NCBI RefSeq assembly: GCF_018881595.1
Contig: NZ_JACVQA010000014.1
Coordinates: 1 to 64,000 of the forward strand
Source of the DNA: Polynucleobacter sp. UK-Gri1-W3
GTDB taxonomy: Bacteria > Pseudomonadota > Gammaproteobacteria > Burkholderiales > Burkholderiaceae
Reading direction: 5' to 3'
Length of the DNA stretch: 64,000 nucleotides
Shown: one piece after another, positions 53,627 to 63,994 of the stretch
Layout of the letters: every line of letters starts with the position of its first letter
Numbering within the stretch: position 1 is the stretch's first letter
Notes under the pieces: model-generated
Told to the model about the DNA's origin: nothing
The model's database searches: none
The model's input: the letters and a program-made list of their open reading frames with translations, nothing else
Position numbers and translations under genes: made by a program

Positions 53627-53660
53627 ATTGGGCTGATTTTCGAAAAAATCAAGCCCAATT
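53627..53660 (-). terminator. Hairpin behind der
   Basis: ATTGGGCTGATTTT and AAAATCAAGCCCAAT pair over 14 positions with one bulge. It starts 28 bp past the der stop. A long U run does not follow on the minus strand, so termination may be partial, or the hairpin may stabilise the mRNA. Confidence 0.5.
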
Positions 53661-53687
53661 GACATGATTCTGAAAGCTTAGCCCAAA

Positions 53688-55052
53688 TTAGCGCTTTTTG
53701 CCCTTTTTACCCTTATCGTCATCAACGTATGGGTTTTTAGCGGTATTCATCTGAATCCGTAAAGGCGTGCCACGCAATTTAAAGACATCTCTAAAGCGGC
53801 CTTCCAAGTATCTCTTGTAGCTATCGGTCACTCCACTCAAGGATGTGCCATGGATGACCACAATTGGGGGATTCATGCCCCCTTGGTGGGCATAGCGTAA
53901 TTTTGGACGACCCATACCAACCCGTTTTGGCTGTTGATGCTCGATTGCCTCTTGCAAGATACGAGTTAAACGAGGAGTTGGTAACTTCGCCATCGCTGCG
54001 GCATAAGCTGCATCGACGTCCTTAAAGAGATCCTTAAGACCTGTACCTTTTTTAGCGGAGATTGGGTGAACGTTTGCAAAATCCAGAAAGCGCAGTTTTT
54101 GAGCAATCTCCAAACGAGCGCGCTCTTTAACGTAAGCATCCAGACCATCCCACTTATTCACAGCAACCACTAATGCGCGCCCTGCCTCAACGATAAATCC
54201 AGCGATGTGCGCATCTTGCTCAGAAATATCTTGCTGAGCATCTAACATCAAAATCACCACATTACAGTCAGCAATTGCTTGCAATGTTTTAACCACTGAA
54301 AACTTCTCAATCGCTTCAAATACTTTGCCGCGGCGACGCAGGCCTGCAGTGTCAACTAAGATATAAGGCTTACCGTTGCGCTCAAAGGGAACTTCAATCG
54401 CATCACGCGTAGTGCCCGGCATGTCAAAGGCAATCACACGCTCTTCGCCGATCAACTTGTTGATCAACGTAGATTTACCGACGTTTGGACGACCTACTAC
54501 CGCAATCTTCATTGGGCGATTAGGATCGTTAGCCAATTCATCTTCATCCGGTTCTGCAATACCTAGAGAATCTAACGCGTCATCAATCAGGCCACGCACA
54601 CCATCGCCATGCGCAGATGAAATTGGGAAAGGCTCGCCTAAGCCAAGCCCATGAAAGTCTGCAGTGACAACGCCAGCCTGCATACCCTCAGTTTTATTCA
54701 CTGCCAAAATAACTGGTCGACCAGTCTTACGCAAGAAATCTGCAATCACTCGATCTTGCGGCGCCATACCCAAGCGACCATCAACCAAGAAAATCACAAT
54801 GTCAGATTCAGCAACAGCCTGCTTGGTTTGTTTTGCCATTTCGGCAACGATTCCGGTCTTTGCTACTGGCTCAAAACCGCCTGTGTCCACGCAAATGAAT
54901 GCACGCTCGCCGATGCGGCCTTTGCCATAGTGACGATCTCTGGTTAGGCCAGAAAAGTCAGCCACCAAAGCATCACGTGAACGCGTTAAGCGATTAAAGA
55001 GGGTCGACTTCCCCACATTGGGACGGCCGACAATAGTGATAACTGGATTCAT
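53688..55052 (-). CDS. der: Ribosome-assembly GTPase Der (EngA)
   Basis: The 454-residue protein has two tandem G domains and a KH-like C-terminal domain, the unique Der layout. The P-loops are [14 protein letters not shown] near residue 8 and [14 protein letters not shown] near residue 186. The G3 motifs are DTGGFE and DTAGLRR, and the G4 motifs are NKTE and NKWD. The C-terminal 100 residues end in a Lys/Gly-rich tail ([11 protein letters not shown]). Der acts in maturation of the 50S subunit. It overlaps bamB by 4 bp (ATGA), so it is part of the same transcript. Confidence 0.97.
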   Translation of the reverse strand: MNPVITIVGRPNVGKSTLFNRLTRSRDALVADFSGLTRDRHYGKGRIGERAFICVDTGGFEPVAKTGIVAEMAKQTKQAVAESDIVIFLVDGRLGMAPQDRVIADFLRKTGRPVILAVNKTEGMQAGVVTADFHGLGLGEPFPISSAHGDGVRGLIDDALDSLGIAEPDEDELANDPNRPMKIAVVGRPNVGKSTLINKLIGEERVIAFDMPGTTRDAIEVPFERNGKPYILVDTAGLRRRGKVFEAIEKFSVVKTLQAIADCNVVILMLDAQQDISEQDAHIAGFIVEAGRALVVAVNKWDGLDAYVKERARLEIAQKLRFLDFANVHPISAKKGTGLKDLFKDVDAAYAAAMAKLPTPRLTRILQEAIEHQQPKRVGMGRPKLRYAHQGGMNPPIVVIHGTSLSGVTDSYKRYLEGRFRDVFKLRGTPLRIQMNTAKNPYVDDDKGKKGKKR

Positions 55053-56209
55053 TTTGGACTGTACGCCGCTATTTTTCCACCTTGAGATTGAACCAAGATG
55101 AGGCCACCTACCGCAATGGGGGCAGCCGAGATTGGACTACTGTCGTGACGAATGCGCGCAACCATCTCGCCATTCGCCTGTGAAAATGCATGGATATAAC
55201 CTTGAGCATCACCCATCAACAAAACTTTTCCAACTGCAAGTGACTCACCTACATCACGGAATATCAGCTGCGTGTTTTCCCAAACTTGAGTACCGTCTTT
55301 AGTTGCAAAAGCAGTGACATAGGATTTGTCGTTTGCCGAGAAAACCATATCGGAACTTTGTGAGGTGCCGGTGTAACTTGAATAGTCCTTAAACCACAGA
55401 AGGCTGCCTGTACGAGCTTGGCCACAACCAATACGGCCCTGATAAGAAACTGCGCAAAGAATATCCCCTTCCATGCTTGGTTTGGCGGTGACATCATTCA
55501 AGCGCTCGATTTCAGAGAAGCCTTTAGGAAAAGATACGGGGGTTTCCCAAATTAATCCGCCATTTGCAATTGCAATCATCCCAAAACGACCGCCAGCAAA
55601 ACCAGTAACAATCACTTCATTATTAATAGATAACATGCCATAGCCCACACGCAATGACAAAGCAGACTGCTGACGCTGATAAGTCCACTTACGTTTGCCA
55701 GTTTGTGCATCTAACCCAATGAAACGATTATCAAGTGCGCGCACGACCACGATGCCACTAGCAACTATAGGTTCGCTTAAGACTTCACTGCCAACACTCA
55801 CATTCCAAATAGGCTTGCCCACATCGTCATAGGCATAGACCATGCCTTTTGTACTCACTGCAACCGTAGTACGTCCATCAGAGCCAGGGCCAACAGATAA
55901 GCGATCAGGCACGGACACTTCCCACGTTTTATTACCTGATGCTAAATCGATCCTAGCCAAGTTCCCGCCGTGGGAAGCTACGTATACAGCATCGCCAGCA
56001 ACAATGGGATGAAAGTTAAAGGTTTCTGATGAACCAATGCTGTTTGACCAAACAGGTCGAAGATCAAATTGATTGGTAACCGCCGGTAATTCGGCAGGCT
56101 TTCTGACCTTCGAGCTACCGGAGCAAGCTACTAAAGCAATTACCACGGAACCCAACACTAAGGCAGTGCCTATGCGCATCGGCAAACGCTTCATCTCTTT
56201 AGTCATCAC
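55049..56209 (-). CDS. bamB: Outer-membrane assembly lipoprotein BamB
   Basis: The 386-residue protein has a lipoprotein signal peptide with lipobox LVAC, Cys29, the attachment point. The rest is an eight-bladed beta-propeller of PQQ-like repeats, with Trp-containing blade motifs such as [24 protein letters not shown] and [11 protein letters not shown]. It is anchored to the inner face of the outer membrane and helps BamA insert barrel proteins, including the TpsB-type transporter encoded in this window. Its ATG overlaps the yfgM stop by 4 bp, and the stop overlaps der. Length is typical. Confidence 0.96.
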   Translation of the reverse strand: MMTKEMKRLPMRIGTALVLGSVVIALVACSGSSKVRKPAELPAVTNQFDLRPVWSNSIGSSETFNFHPIVAGDAVYVASHGGNLARIDLASGNKTWEVSVPDRLSVGPGSDGRTTVAVSTKGMVYAYDDVGKPIWNVSVGSEVLSEPIVASGIVVVRALDNRFIGLDAQTGKRKWTYQRQQSALSLRVGYGMLSINNEVIVTGFAGGRFGMIAIANGGLIWETPVSFPKGFSEIERLNDVTAKPSMEGDILCAVSYQGRIGCGQARTGSLLWFKDYSSYTGTSQSSDMVFSANDKSYVTAFATKDGTQVWENTQLIFRDVGESLAVGKVLLMGDAQGYIHAFSQANGEMVARIRHDSSPISAAPIAVGGLILVQSQGGKIAAYSPK

Positions 56210-56865
56210 TGAGCAACTCCTCCAACGGCATCCAATTTAACTTTTAAGAGACGACGAGCCTCTTCAGGAAATTCTTTTGCTTGATCTAACTTTTTCCAGG
56301 CCTCTTGATAGCTAGCTTTAGCTTGTTCATTTTTCTTCTGCGCTAAATACCAATCGCCACGACGTTCAAGCCACAAAGATTCAAAACCAGCAACAGGCTT
56401 CTCATTCAAGATTTGATCGGCCTCTGCAAAATCTTTTTCAGAGCCTAGCTCAATCAATTGAGTCACTAAGCGTAATTTTGCCAAAGCAAGGTAGCCGTCA
56501 TTTGATGCATTCTTAGCGGCCCAACGCAAATAATCTAAAGCCTTGGCACTATCACCTGCATCTGATGAAATACGCGCAGCAATCAAACTAGACATTGCCG
56601 CATAAGGAGTCCGCCCAAAATCTTTTTGCAAATCGTCAGTTGCGCGCAAGGTCTGATCTTTATCGCCTTTCGCAATCGCACCCACCATCGTTTCATAAAG
56701 CTTAGAAGCTTCAAGCGACTGGTTAGTACGCCACCACTGGTATCCGCTGTAAGCAGCGTAAGCGAATAAGGCAGCCGTTACTACCCCAGTAATAATATTG
56801 CGGTACTTTTGCCAAAACGCTTTGAATTGGTCTAATTGTTCTTGTTCTTCTAGATCTAAAGGCAT
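56206..56865 (-). CDS. yfgM: YfgM-type ancillary SecYEG translocon subunit
   Basis: The 219-residue protein starts with DLEEQEQLDQFKAFWQKYRN, then a single membrane helix (IITGVVTAALFAYAAYSGY, residues 20-40) and a periplasmic tetratricopeptide-like helical part. This is the YfgM family, which binds SecYEG together with PpiD and links it to periplasmic chaperones. The hisS-yfgM-bamB-der order is the usual one. It overlaps bamB by 4 bp and follows hisS by 58 bp. Confidence 0.92.
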   Translation of the reverse strand: MPLDLEEQEQLDQFKAFWQKYRNIITGVVTAALFAYAAYSGYQWWRTNQSLEASKLYETMVGAIAKGDKDQTLRATDDLQKDFGRTPYAAMSSLIAARISSDAGDSAKALDYLRWAAKNASNDGYLALAKLRLVTQLIELGSEKDFAEADQILNEKPVAGFESLWLERRGDWYLAQKKNEQAKASYQEAWKKLDQAKEFPEEARRLLKVKLDAVGGVAQ

Positions 56866-56923
56866 TTCAATCCAAACTCACTAATGGGTAATTAAAAGGT
56901 AATTTATAAGTAATTGGTTAATT

Positions 56924-58273
56924 CTATTCTGAGGTGCCAACCAGGGCATCAATTACCGCCCCCAAGACATCGTCCAAAGGAACGGATTTCTGCTCCCCCG
57001 TGCCGCGTAAGTCCTTCAGTGCTGCCTCATTCTTGGCCAATTCATCAGGGCCAATAATGACTGCAAAGGCTGCCCCACTGCTATCAGCTTTCTTCATTTG
57101 GGACTTAAAGCTGGCGGATTGACCGTCTGGAGGGCAGAAAAGAACGGTGTCAATGCCAGCACTTCGGAGTCGCTCGGCGATGATCATGGCGGCAGTTAAA
57201 GTCTCGCCACCTTGGTGCAAAACAAAGATATCGCATTGGGCTTGAGCTTCGGGCAAAGATCCAGAGACCTTCATCAACTCGAGGACGCGCTCCATACCCA
57301 TTGCCCAGCCACAAGCAGGTGCTGCTTTGCCGCCCATGCGCTCAATTAAAGGGTCATAACGTCCACCGCCAGCAATCGTACCTTGAGCCCCTAACTCATC
57401 AGTCACCCACTCAAATACCGTAAGGTTGTAATAATCCAAGCCACGGACTAAACGGGGATTGATTTTGCAAGGGATATTATTTGCTTTGATTAAAGCCTGT
57501 ACTATATTGAAGTGTTTGAGCGACTCTTCTCCCAAAAAATCCAATAACTTTGGTGCACCTTCGATCAATGCCTGCATCTCTGGATTTTTAGAATCCAGAA
57601 TACGTAATGGGTTGCTAATGAGGCGACGCTGTGAATCTTCGTCGAGTTGTGATTTATTTTTCTCAAAGTAGGTCACTAATGCAGCACGATGTTGGGCACG
57701 CTCAGGAGCCTGTCCCAGGGAATTGATCTCCAAGCGAACACCCTTCAAGCCCAGCTCATCCCACAGACGTTGACCCATCAGGATGATTTCTGCATCGATA
57801 TCGGGACCAGCAAAGCCTAAAGCTTCAACACCAAATTGGTGGAACTGACGGTAACGACCACGCTGTGGACGCTCATGACGGAACATCGGTCCGGTATACC
57901 AAAGGCGCTTAGGGCCTTCGTAAATCAAATTATTTTCAATGACGGAACGTACTAACGCAGCAGTACCTTCGGGACGCAATGTGAGCTGTTCACCATTTAA
58001 GCGATCCTCAAAAGAATACATTTCTTTTTCAACAATGTCGGTCACTTCGCCAATACCACGCTGAAATACTGCAGTTGCTTCTACGATTGGCGTTCTCAAA
58101 AATTCATAACCATAGGCGCGTGTTAAATCGCGTAGGACATGCTCAAGATGTGCCCACTGCGCCGCATCTGCTGGTAGCAAATCATTCATACCGCGAACGC
58201 CATTAATCTTCTGCACTTTTTGGGTGTTCTGGATCTTGACTTCGGGTTTTTGGTCTTTACTTTGATCAGTCAT
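56924..58273 (-). CDS. hisS: Histidyl-tRNA synthetase
   Basis: This 449-residue class II aminoacyl-tRNA synthetase charges tRNA-His. It shows motif 1 ([10 protein letters not shown] at about residue 25), motif 2 ([14 protein letters not shown]), the histidine-binding stretches [13 protein letters not shown] and [11 protein letters not shown], and a C-terminal anticodon-binding domain ending near residue 449. A charged leader of about 20 residues ([18 protein letters not shown]) precedes the family start. It is preceded by ispG and followed by yfgM. Confidence 0.97.
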   Translation of the reverse strand: MTDQSKDQKPEVKIQNTQKVQKINGVRGMNDLLPADAAQWAHLEHVLRDLTRAYGYEFLRTPIVEATAVFQRGIGEVTDIVEKEMYSFEDRLNGEQLTLRPEGTAALVRSVIENNLIYEGPKRLWYTGPMFRHERPQRGRYRQFHQFGVEALGFAGPDIDAEIILMGQRLWDELGLKGVRLEINSLGQAPERAQHRAALVTYFEKNKSQLDEDSQRRLISNPLRILDSKNPEMQALIEGAPKLLDFLGEESLKHFNIVQALIKANNIPCKINPRLVRGLDYYNLTVFEWVTDELGAQGTIAGGGRYDPLIERMGGKAAPACGWAMGMERVLELMKVSGSLPEAQAQCDIFVLHQGGETLTAAMIIAERLRSAGIDTVLFCPPDGQSASFKSQMKKADSSGAAFAVIIGPDELAKNEAALKDLRGTGEQKSVPLDDVLGAVIDALVGTSE

Positions 58274-58311
58274 TTTTATTATTGTTTTGTTATTGCCTTG
58301 CTTAAATCTAC

Positions 58312-59580
58312 TTAAACCTTAGATGCGTAGTTTTGTTTAACGTACTCGTCAACAATTACCTGAAACTCTTCGGCAATTTTCTCACCGCGCAGGGTTTTTA
58401 CCTTCACTCCATCCACAAATACTGGTGCAGCTGGGGTTTCACCCGTTCCCGGCAATGAAATACCAATATTGGCGTGCTTGCTCTCGCCTGGGCCATTTAC
58501 GATACACCCCATTACTGCCACATTCATATTCTCAACGCCAGGATGGGTTTTCTTCCAAACCGGCATTTGTTGACGCAAATACGATTGAATATTGGCTGCT
58601 AATTCTTGGAATGTTGTGCTGGTAGTTCTGCCGCAACCAGGGCAAGCAATCACCATTGGCGTGAAATTGCGTAAGCCCATGGTTTGCAGTATTTCTTGAG
58701 CAACGATCACTTCGTTCTCACGAGGAGCGCCTGGATCAGGTGTTAACGAAACGCGAATCGTGTCGCCAATGCCTTCTTGCAACAAGATGCCCATTGCCGC
58801 TGTTGAAGACACGATACCTTTGCTGCCCATGCCTGCTTCCGTTAAACCTAAGTGCAATGGATAGTCAGAGCGACGTGAGAGGTCGCGATACACAGCGACT
58901 AAGTCTTGCACATTACTCACTTTGCAAGAAAGTAAAATTTGATCAGGATTCATTCCTAACTCAACTGCTTTTTCTGCCGACTGCAATGCTGACTGAATTA
59001 AGGCTTCAATCATCACTTCTTGTGCAGTTTTTGGAACGGCTAAGGCCGCATTGCTATCCATAATGGAAGCCAAGAGTTCTTGATCCAAGCTTCCCCAGTT
59101 CACACCAATTCGAATCGGCTTGTCATATTTGCAAGCTGCTTCAATCATTTGCGCAAATTGTGGGTCACGCTTAGCGCCCTTACCCACATTGCCTGGGTTG
59201 ATACGATACTTAGAGAGCGCTTTAGCGCAGTCTGGAAAATCATTCAATAAGGTATGACCGTTGTAATGGAAATCGCCAATTAAGGGCACCAAGACATCCA
59301 TCTTATCTAGCTGTTCACGAATATAAGGAACCGCAGCGGCTGCCTCTGGTGTATTGACCGTAATACGCACCATCTCCGAACCCGCGCGGGCTAATTCTTT
59401 TACTTGAATCGCGGTACCTAAGGCATCCGCTGTATCAGTATTAGTCATCGACTGCACGCGTACTGGCGCATCACCACCAACAGTAATGATGTTGGTCTTC
59501 CAAGCAACGGTCGCTTGGCGAGTTGCTCGCTTAGGGGATGGTCCTAGCGGTAGGGGCGGCAATAAATTATTAGAGCTCAT
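58312..59580 (-). CDS. ispG: 4-hydroxy-3-methylbut-2-enyl diphosphate synthase (GcpE)
   Basis: This 422-residue enzyme is the penultimate step of the non-mevalonate isoprenoid route, converting MEcPP to HMBPP with a [4Fe-4S] cluster. Cluster ligands fall in [17 protein letters not shown] near residue 315 and [18 protein letters not shown] near residue 357. The substrate barrel starts [11 protein letters not shown]. Length fits the shorter bacterial form. It follows rlmN after 22 bp. In many proteobacteria a pilF-like and a rodZ gene lie between them; neither is present here. Confidence 0.96.
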   Translation of the reverse strand: MSSNNLLPPLPLGPSPKRATRQATVAWKTNIITVGGDAPVRVQSMTNTDTADALGTAIQVKELARAGSEMVRITVNTPEAAAAVPYIREQLDKMDVLVPLIGDFHYNGHTLLNDFPDCAKALSKYRINPGNVGKGAKRDPQFAQMIEAACKYDKPIRIGVNWGSLDQELLASIMDSNAALAVPKTAQEVMIEALIQSALQSAEKAVELGMNPDQILLSCKVSNVQDLVAVYRDLSRRSDYPLHLGLTEAGMGSKGIVSSTAAMGILLQEGIGDTIRVSLTPDPGAPRENEVIVAQEILQTMGLRNFTPMVIACPGCGRTTSTTFQELAANIQSYLRQQMPVWKKTHPGVENMNVAVMGCIVNGPGESKHANIGISLPGTGETPAAPVFVDGVKVKTLRGEKIAEEFQVIVDEYVKQNYASKV

Positions 59581-59602
59581 TGAAATAATCGGGATCTAAT
59601 CT

Positions 59603-60811
59603 TTAATTAAGTTTTTTGAGCCACTCAATTGGGTACTCATTTGACTGCTCATCGGATTCCGCTTCTTCGATTTCGATTTCGGCACTATGGACATCACGCT
59701 CACGTACACGCGTACGATCCACTACGTCGCCTGCCAATTGACCACAAGCTGCGGCAATATCATCGCCCCGAGTCTTGCGCACAGTCGCCACCATACCCGC
59801 ATCTAACAAGATACCAGCGAAAGCGTTGACACGCTGGGCTGATGAGCGCTTGAGACCGGATTCTGGAAATGGGTTAAATGGAATGAGGTTGATTTTGCAC
59901 TTAATGTTTCTCAGCAAACGAACCAACTCTTTGGCCTGAATATCAGAATCATTGACGCCATCGAGCATGCAGTATTCAAACGTCAAGAAATCTCTTGGTG
60001 CAAACGGCAAGTAACGCTCACAAGCGTCGAGCAATTCACGTAAAGGATATTTTTGGTTGAGTGGTACTAGTTGATCGCGTAATGCATCGTTCGGTGCATG
60101 CAATGACACTGCTAGTGCTACTGGGCAATCTTGCGCAAGACGATCAATCATCGGCACTACGCCTGATGTAGAAACTGTCACACGACGGCGTGATAAACCA
60201 TAGGCTCTGTCATCGAGCATTAAGCGCAATGCAGAAACGACATTATCGTAGTTAAGTAACGGTTCACCCATGCCCATCATCACCACATTGGAGATGACGC
60301 GACCTGTGTGCTCCCAGCCTGGAGTTGGAAACTTTTCAATTCTGCGAATAGCCTGAGGATCATTACGCAAAAGATGTTCAGCAAACCAAAGTTGTCCAAT
60401 GATTTCACCAGAAGTCAGATTGCGGGAGAAGCCTTGATGCCCGGTTGAGCAAAAACGGCAATTGACTGCGCAGCCTGCCTGAGAAGAGATACACAGCGTG
60501 CCTCTATCGTCCTCAGGAATAAACACTGACTCGACGGCATTACCAGCACCAACGTCCAGCAACCATTTGCGGGTACCGTCTGCGGCGTGCTCATCTTTGA
60601 TAACGGGTAGAGAAAGTACTTCTGCCTTATCTAGCAAAGTCGCTCTAAAGCTTTTTGCTAAATCACTCATGTCATTGATGTTGCCTACACCACGTTGGTG
60701 TATCCACTGCATGAGTTGCTTCGCCCTAAAGGGCTTTTCATTCAACCCCGCGACATACGCTGCCATTTGGTCAGCGTCAAAATCTAAGAGATTTACGCGC
60801 GGGGAGGTCAA
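59603..60811 (-). CDS. rlmN: rRNA/tRNA adenine-C2 methyltransferase RlmN
   Basis: This 402-residue radical-SAM enzyme makes m2A2503 in 23S rRNA and m2A37 in some tRNAs. The cluster motif [15 protein letters not shown] (Cx3Cx2C) lies near residue 112. The Cys that carries the methylene is in [16 protein letters not shown] near residue 355. An acidic tail of about 30 residues ([20 protein letters not shown]) follows. ndk lies 46 bp upstream on the same strand, the common ndk-rlmN order. Confidence 0.97.
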   Translation of the reverse strand: MTSPRVNLLDFDADQMAAYVAGLNEKPFRAKQLMQWIHQRGVGNINDMSDLAKSFRATLLDKAEVLSLPVIKDEHAADGTRKWLLDVGAGNAVESVFIPEDDRGTLCISSQAGCAVNCRFCSTGHQGFSRNLTSGEIIGQLWFAEHLLRNDPQAIRRIEKFPTPGWEHTGRVISNVVMMGMGEPLLNYDNVVSALRLMLDDRAYGLSRRRVTVSTSGVVPMIDRLAQDCPVALAVSLHAPNDALRDQLVPLNQKYPLRELLDACERYLPFAPRDFLTFEYCMLDGVNDSDIQAKELVRLLRNIKCKINLIPFNPFPESGLKRSSAQRVNAFAGILLDAGMVATVRKTRGDDIAAACGQLAGDVVDRTRVRERDVHSAEIEIEEAESDEQSNEYPIEWLKKLN

Positions 60812-60857
60812 TGCGCCTACTTATATATTAAATAGGTTATTCGTTAGCAATCGTAGA

Positions 60858-61283
60858 TTAACGATTGAAAACATTCATGCCAGGGAAGAAGAAAGCAACT
60901 TCCACAGCAGCTGTTTCAGGAGCATCAGAACCGTGCACCGCGTTTGCATCGATGCTGTCAGCAAAGTCAGCACGGATTGTGCCTTTTTCTGCCTTCTTCG
61001 GATCAGTGGCACCCATCAAGTCACGATTCTTAGCAATAGCACCTTCGCCTTGCAATACTTGAATCATTACAGGACCAGAGATCATGAAGCTCACCAAGTC
61101 TTTGAAGAAAGGACGATCTTTGTGAACGCCGTAGAACTGCTCAGCTTCATTCTGTGACAAATGCGCCATTCTGGAAGCAATGATCTTCAAACCAGCAGAC
61201 TCAAAACGGTCATAGATTTTGCCGATAACGTTTTTAGCGACAGCATCAGGTTTGATAATAGAAAGGGTGCGTTCAATTGCCAT
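60858..61283 (-). CDS. ndk: Nucleoside diphosphate kinase
   Basis: The 141 residues start at the ATG at 61283 ([18 protein letters not shown]), the family start. The longer frame adds 28 residues with no support. The kinase transfers the gamma phosphate between nucleoside triphosphates and diphosphates through the active-site His in [12 protein letters not shown] near residue 117. The nucleotide-binding Lys lies in [10 protein letters not shown], and the substrate site in [18 protein letters not shown] is intact. Length is exactly that of the bacterial enzyme. Confidence 0.97.
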   Translation of the reverse strand: MAIERTLSIIKPDAVAKNVIGKIYDRFESAGLKIIASRMAHLSQNEAEQFYGVHKDRPFFKDLVSFMISGPVMIQVLQGEGAIAKNRDLMGATDPKKAEKGTIRADFADSIDANAVHGSDAPETAAVEVAFFFPGMNVFNR

Positions 61284-61459
61284 GCAAGACTCCAATAGTG
61301 ATTTCAAAGGTATTTGCCGGGGAAGCCCAATAAAGCGCCCCACTCCAGCGACCCCCAAATTATACATTGCTTGACCGTATTTACCCCTATGCCCGTAGGG
61401 CTAAGCCCTTGAATTTACAGGGCATAAGCCTTTAATTTGTAGGTCTTTTCAATGGCGGC

Positions 61460-61486
61460 TTGAAATTAGGGTGTTTTGTCTATACT
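61460..61486 (+). promoter_or_regulatory. Possible promoter of the BI-1/YccA gene
   Basis: TTGAAA (61460-61465) and TATACT (61481-61486) are 15 bp apart, a little short. A 5-bp hairpin AGCCC/GGGCT (61497-61511) lies in the leader, and AAGGAG (61532-61537) precedes the ATG at 61544. Confidence 0.45.
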
Positions 61487-61543
61487 TAGTGTTAACAGCC
61501 CTTCGTGGGCTCTTGTAATAACAATGAAAAAGAAGGAGTCAAT

Positions 61544-62245
61544 ATGAGTGATCTGAACTCTTACGGCTTTGGCCAAACCGGCTCAATTAGCACCGCCCAG
61601 GTACGCAATCGCGTACTCCGCAATACTTACGCCCTATTGGCGCTATCGATGGTTCCAACCGTTATTGGCGCCTGGCTTGGAGTAGCCATGGGTCTAAGTC
61701 TGTTCTCGGGCAGTCCATTTATTGGCTTCATCGTGTTTATGGCTGTTGCCTTTGGTTTCTTCTGGGCAATTGAGAAAAATAAAGATACCGGCGTGGGCGT
61801 TCTCCTGCTTCTGGGCTTTACCTTCTTCATGGGCATCATGATGTCCCGTTTGATTGGCTTCACGCTCAATAGTTATAGTAATGGTGCGACATTGATCATG
61901 CTGTCATTTGGCGGTACGGCTGCAATCTTCGCCACCATGGCAACGATTGCTACGGTGAGCAAGAGTGATTTCTCCGGTCTTGGAAAATTCTTGATGGTAG
62001 GTGTATTGCTCTTGATCCTTGCCTCCCTAGCTAATATCTGGTTGCAGTTACCAGCCTTAATGTTGACAGTGATGGTTCTTGCCATTGCAATCTTCTCCGT
62101 CTTTATTCTGGTTGACGTACAACGCGTAATCAATGGTGGCGAAACAAATTACATCATGGCTACTTTGGCTATTTATTTAGATGTCTATAACGTCTTCACC
62201 AACTTACTTGCCCTCTTGGGTATTGTTGGTGGTAATAGAGATTAA
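61544..62245 (+). CDS. BI-1/YccA family membrane protein
   Basis: The 233-residue protein begins at the ATG at 61544 (SDLNSYGFGQTGS), with AAGGAG 6 nt upstream. The longer frame from 61505 runs through the leader hairpin. It has seven hydrophobic segments, including YALLALSMVPTVIGAWLGVA, LLLLGFTFFMGIMMS and VYNVFTNLLALLGI. The last carries the family ending in an Asp-containing helix (YLDVYNVFTNLL). YccA-type proteins interact with FtsH and resemble Bax inhibitor-1, a pH-gated leak channel. An FtsH link would fit with hflK and hflC nearby, but is inferred. Confidence 0.92.
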   Translation: MSDLNSYGFGQTGSISTAQVRNRVLRNTYALLALSMVPTVIGAWLGVAMGLSLFSGSPFIGFIVFMAVAFGFFWAIEKNKDTGVGVLLLLGFTFFMGIMMSRLIGFTLNSYSNGATLIMLSFGGTAAIFATMATIATVSKSDFSGLGKFLMVGVLLLILASLANIWLQLPALMLTVMVLAIAIFSVFILVDVQRVINGGETNYIMATLAIYLDVYNVFTNLLALLGIVGGNRD

Positions 62246-62289
62246 GAGTGATTAAGACACGCTAAAACTTTAGTGTGTTGTTCTCATCA

Positions 62290-62312
62290 GGCGCCTGCGG
62301 GCGCCTTTTTTA
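62290..62312 (+). terminator. Terminator of the BI-1/YccA gene
   Basis: GGCGCC (62290-62295) and GGCGCC (62300-62305) form a 6-bp GC-only stem with a TGCG loop followed by a run of T (TTTTTTATT). It starts 45 bp past the stop. Confidence 0.9.
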
Positions 62313-62347
62313 TTGCTGCTATTTAGTCTGTTTGTTTAGCTAAATAA

Positions 62348-62428
62348 TTAAGTCGCTACAAACATGCTCACGGCATAGGATAGCGCAACCAAAATCAATA
62401 AGATTGCAAAACTATCTGAGGCTTTCAT
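62348..62428 (-). CDS. 26-residue single-pass membrane mini-protein
   Basis: This short frame reads KASDSFAILLILVALSYAVS followed by MFVAT after the initiator Met and ends TAA. Residues 6-24 form one hydrophobic helix. The ATG at 62426-62428 is preceded by GGGAG, 6 nt away, a strong ribosome-binding site. It fills part of the gap between the BI-1 terminator and rlmD. I do not recognise the family. The mini-protein could be a membrane regulator or a chance frame; the combination of a strong ribosome-binding site and an ideal helix makes it worth listing. Confidence 0.5.
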   Translation of the reverse strand: MKASDSFAILLILVALSYAVSMFVAT

Positions 62429-62599
62429 GACGTTCTCCCAGGGGGTAGATTCCTTCATTGGCGGCAATACATCTCCGCACAATTTCAATCTACTCTTCTA
62501 TAAGACATGATTTTGAGGGCGCCGCACCAGCAACAGGCTAAATGCACTAAATATGGGCAATACTTACGGAAAATAGAATTAAATCTGGAGCTTGAGGGG

Positions 62600-63994
62600 C
62601 TATAGACGATCAAATACGGCCATAGACTCAACGTGGGAGGTGTGGGGAAACATATTAATAATGCCCGCACTACTTAATGTGTAGCCTGCCTGATGGCACA
62701 AGATCTCCACATCCCTCGCCAAAGTTTTGGGATTACAGGATACGTAAACAATGCGTTGTGGCAACAATTCACTTTGCGCAATATGCAATTCTGCAAGCGC
62801 TTTACAAATCTCTATTGCGCCCTCGCGCGGGGGATCCATTAGCCAGCGCTCTGCTTTACCCCATGATGCAATCGTTTCTGTTGTGACCTCAAATAAATCA
62901 CTTTGCATGAAGCTGACTTGATCATGCAAATCGTTATGCACTGCATTTTCTTTTGCGCGCGTTGTTAATGTGGCTAAGCCTTCGATACCTAAAACTTGTT
63001 TTGCTTTTCTGGCAAGGGGTAATGTGAAATTACCAATTCCGCAAAAGAGATCCAATACTCGATCTGTTTCTTTGACTTCAAGCAATCGAATCGCCCTGCT
63101 TACCAATGCACGATTCATCATATGATTTACTTGTGTGAAATCAGCAGGCTTAAAGGGCATCTCAATTTCAAATTCGGGCAAGCGATAGCATAGCTTGCCA
63201 GTCTCGGGGTAAAACGGTGCTACTGTTTCTATACCCTTGGGCTGGAGCCAAATCCATACCTGATGATGATCCGCAAAGTCACGCAAGAGCTGCTCATCAT
63301 CCGCAGTTAAGGGCTTGAGATTGCGAAACACTAAGGCGGTGACGGGCTTGGACTTTACGGGATCATCTGATTGAGCATCTTCTGGTTCACCAACCGCAAT
63401 CTCAATCTGCGGCATGCGATCAACAATCGACAATCCCATGACCAATTTACGCATCTCTGGCAATAAATTAGACACATGCTTTGGCAAAATCTCGCACGCC
63501 AGCATGTCGGCTACATAACCGCTCTTACCTTCGTGAAAACCGATGAGTACCGTTCCTTTTTTAATGGATCGATTGACGGCACTTAAACGTGCACGGTGAC
63601 GATATTCCCAAGTAGGTCCACCCATCGGGCGCAGAATTTCTTCTGGCTTTACTTTGGCAATATGATGCAAGTCATCTTCGAGTACGCGCTGCTTCATAGC
63701 AACCTGCGCACGAATATCGAGATGTTGCATCGTACAGCCACCACACACCCCAAAGGCTTTGCACTTGGGCTCTGCCCTGAACACGGCAGGCTTCAAAATC
63801 TCGCGTACTTTGGCTTTGCTAAAGCGGGATTTATTGCTCGTAATGGTGTAAGTCACCAACTCAGTTGGTAGTGCCCCTTTAATAAAGATCACCTTACCGC
63901 TTTGACCTTGGGTGACCTCCTCCTCATTGGGAGCTAGACGTGCAATTCCTTGCGCATCCAAATCTAAGGCTTCGACTTTAATTGGCTCAGTCAC
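62600..63994 (-). CDS. rlmD: 23S rRNA (uracil-1939-C5) methyltransferase, start near window edge
   Basis: The 464 residues begin at a GTG (63994) and could extend past the window end, since the two codons before it are open. An N-terminal TRAM domain covers residues 1-65. The [4Fe-4S] ligands are C78, C84 and C87 in CKAFGVCGGCTMQH, with a fourth Cys in ACEIL near 168. The SAM site is VLDLFCGIGNFTLPLA near residue 315, and the catalytic Cys is in YVSCNPKTLARD near residue 420. This set defines the RlmD (RumA) family, which methylates U1939 of 23S rRNA. Confidence 0.95.
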   Translation of the reverse strand: MTEPIKVEALDLDAQGIARLAPNEEEVTQGQSGKVIFIKGALPTELVTYTITSNKSRFSKAKVREILKPAVFRAEPKCKAFGVCGGCTMQHLDIRAQVAMKQRVLEDDLHHIAKVKPEEILRPMGGPTWEYRHRARLSAVNRSIKKGTVLIGFHEGKSGYVADMLACEILPKHVSNLLPEMRKLVMGLSIVDRMPQIEIAVGEPEDAQSDDPVKSKPVTALVFRNLKPLTADDEQLLRDFADHHQVWIWLQPKGIETVAPFYPETGKLCYRLPEFEIEMPFKPADFTQVNHMMNRALVSRAIRLLEVKETDRVLDLFCGIGNFTLPLARKAKQVLGIEGLATLTTRAKENAVHNDLHDQVSFMQSDLFEVTTETIASWGKAERWLMDPPREGAIEICKALAELHIAQSELLPQRIVYVSCNPKTLARDVEILCHQAGYTLSSAGIINMFPHTSHVESMAVFDRL

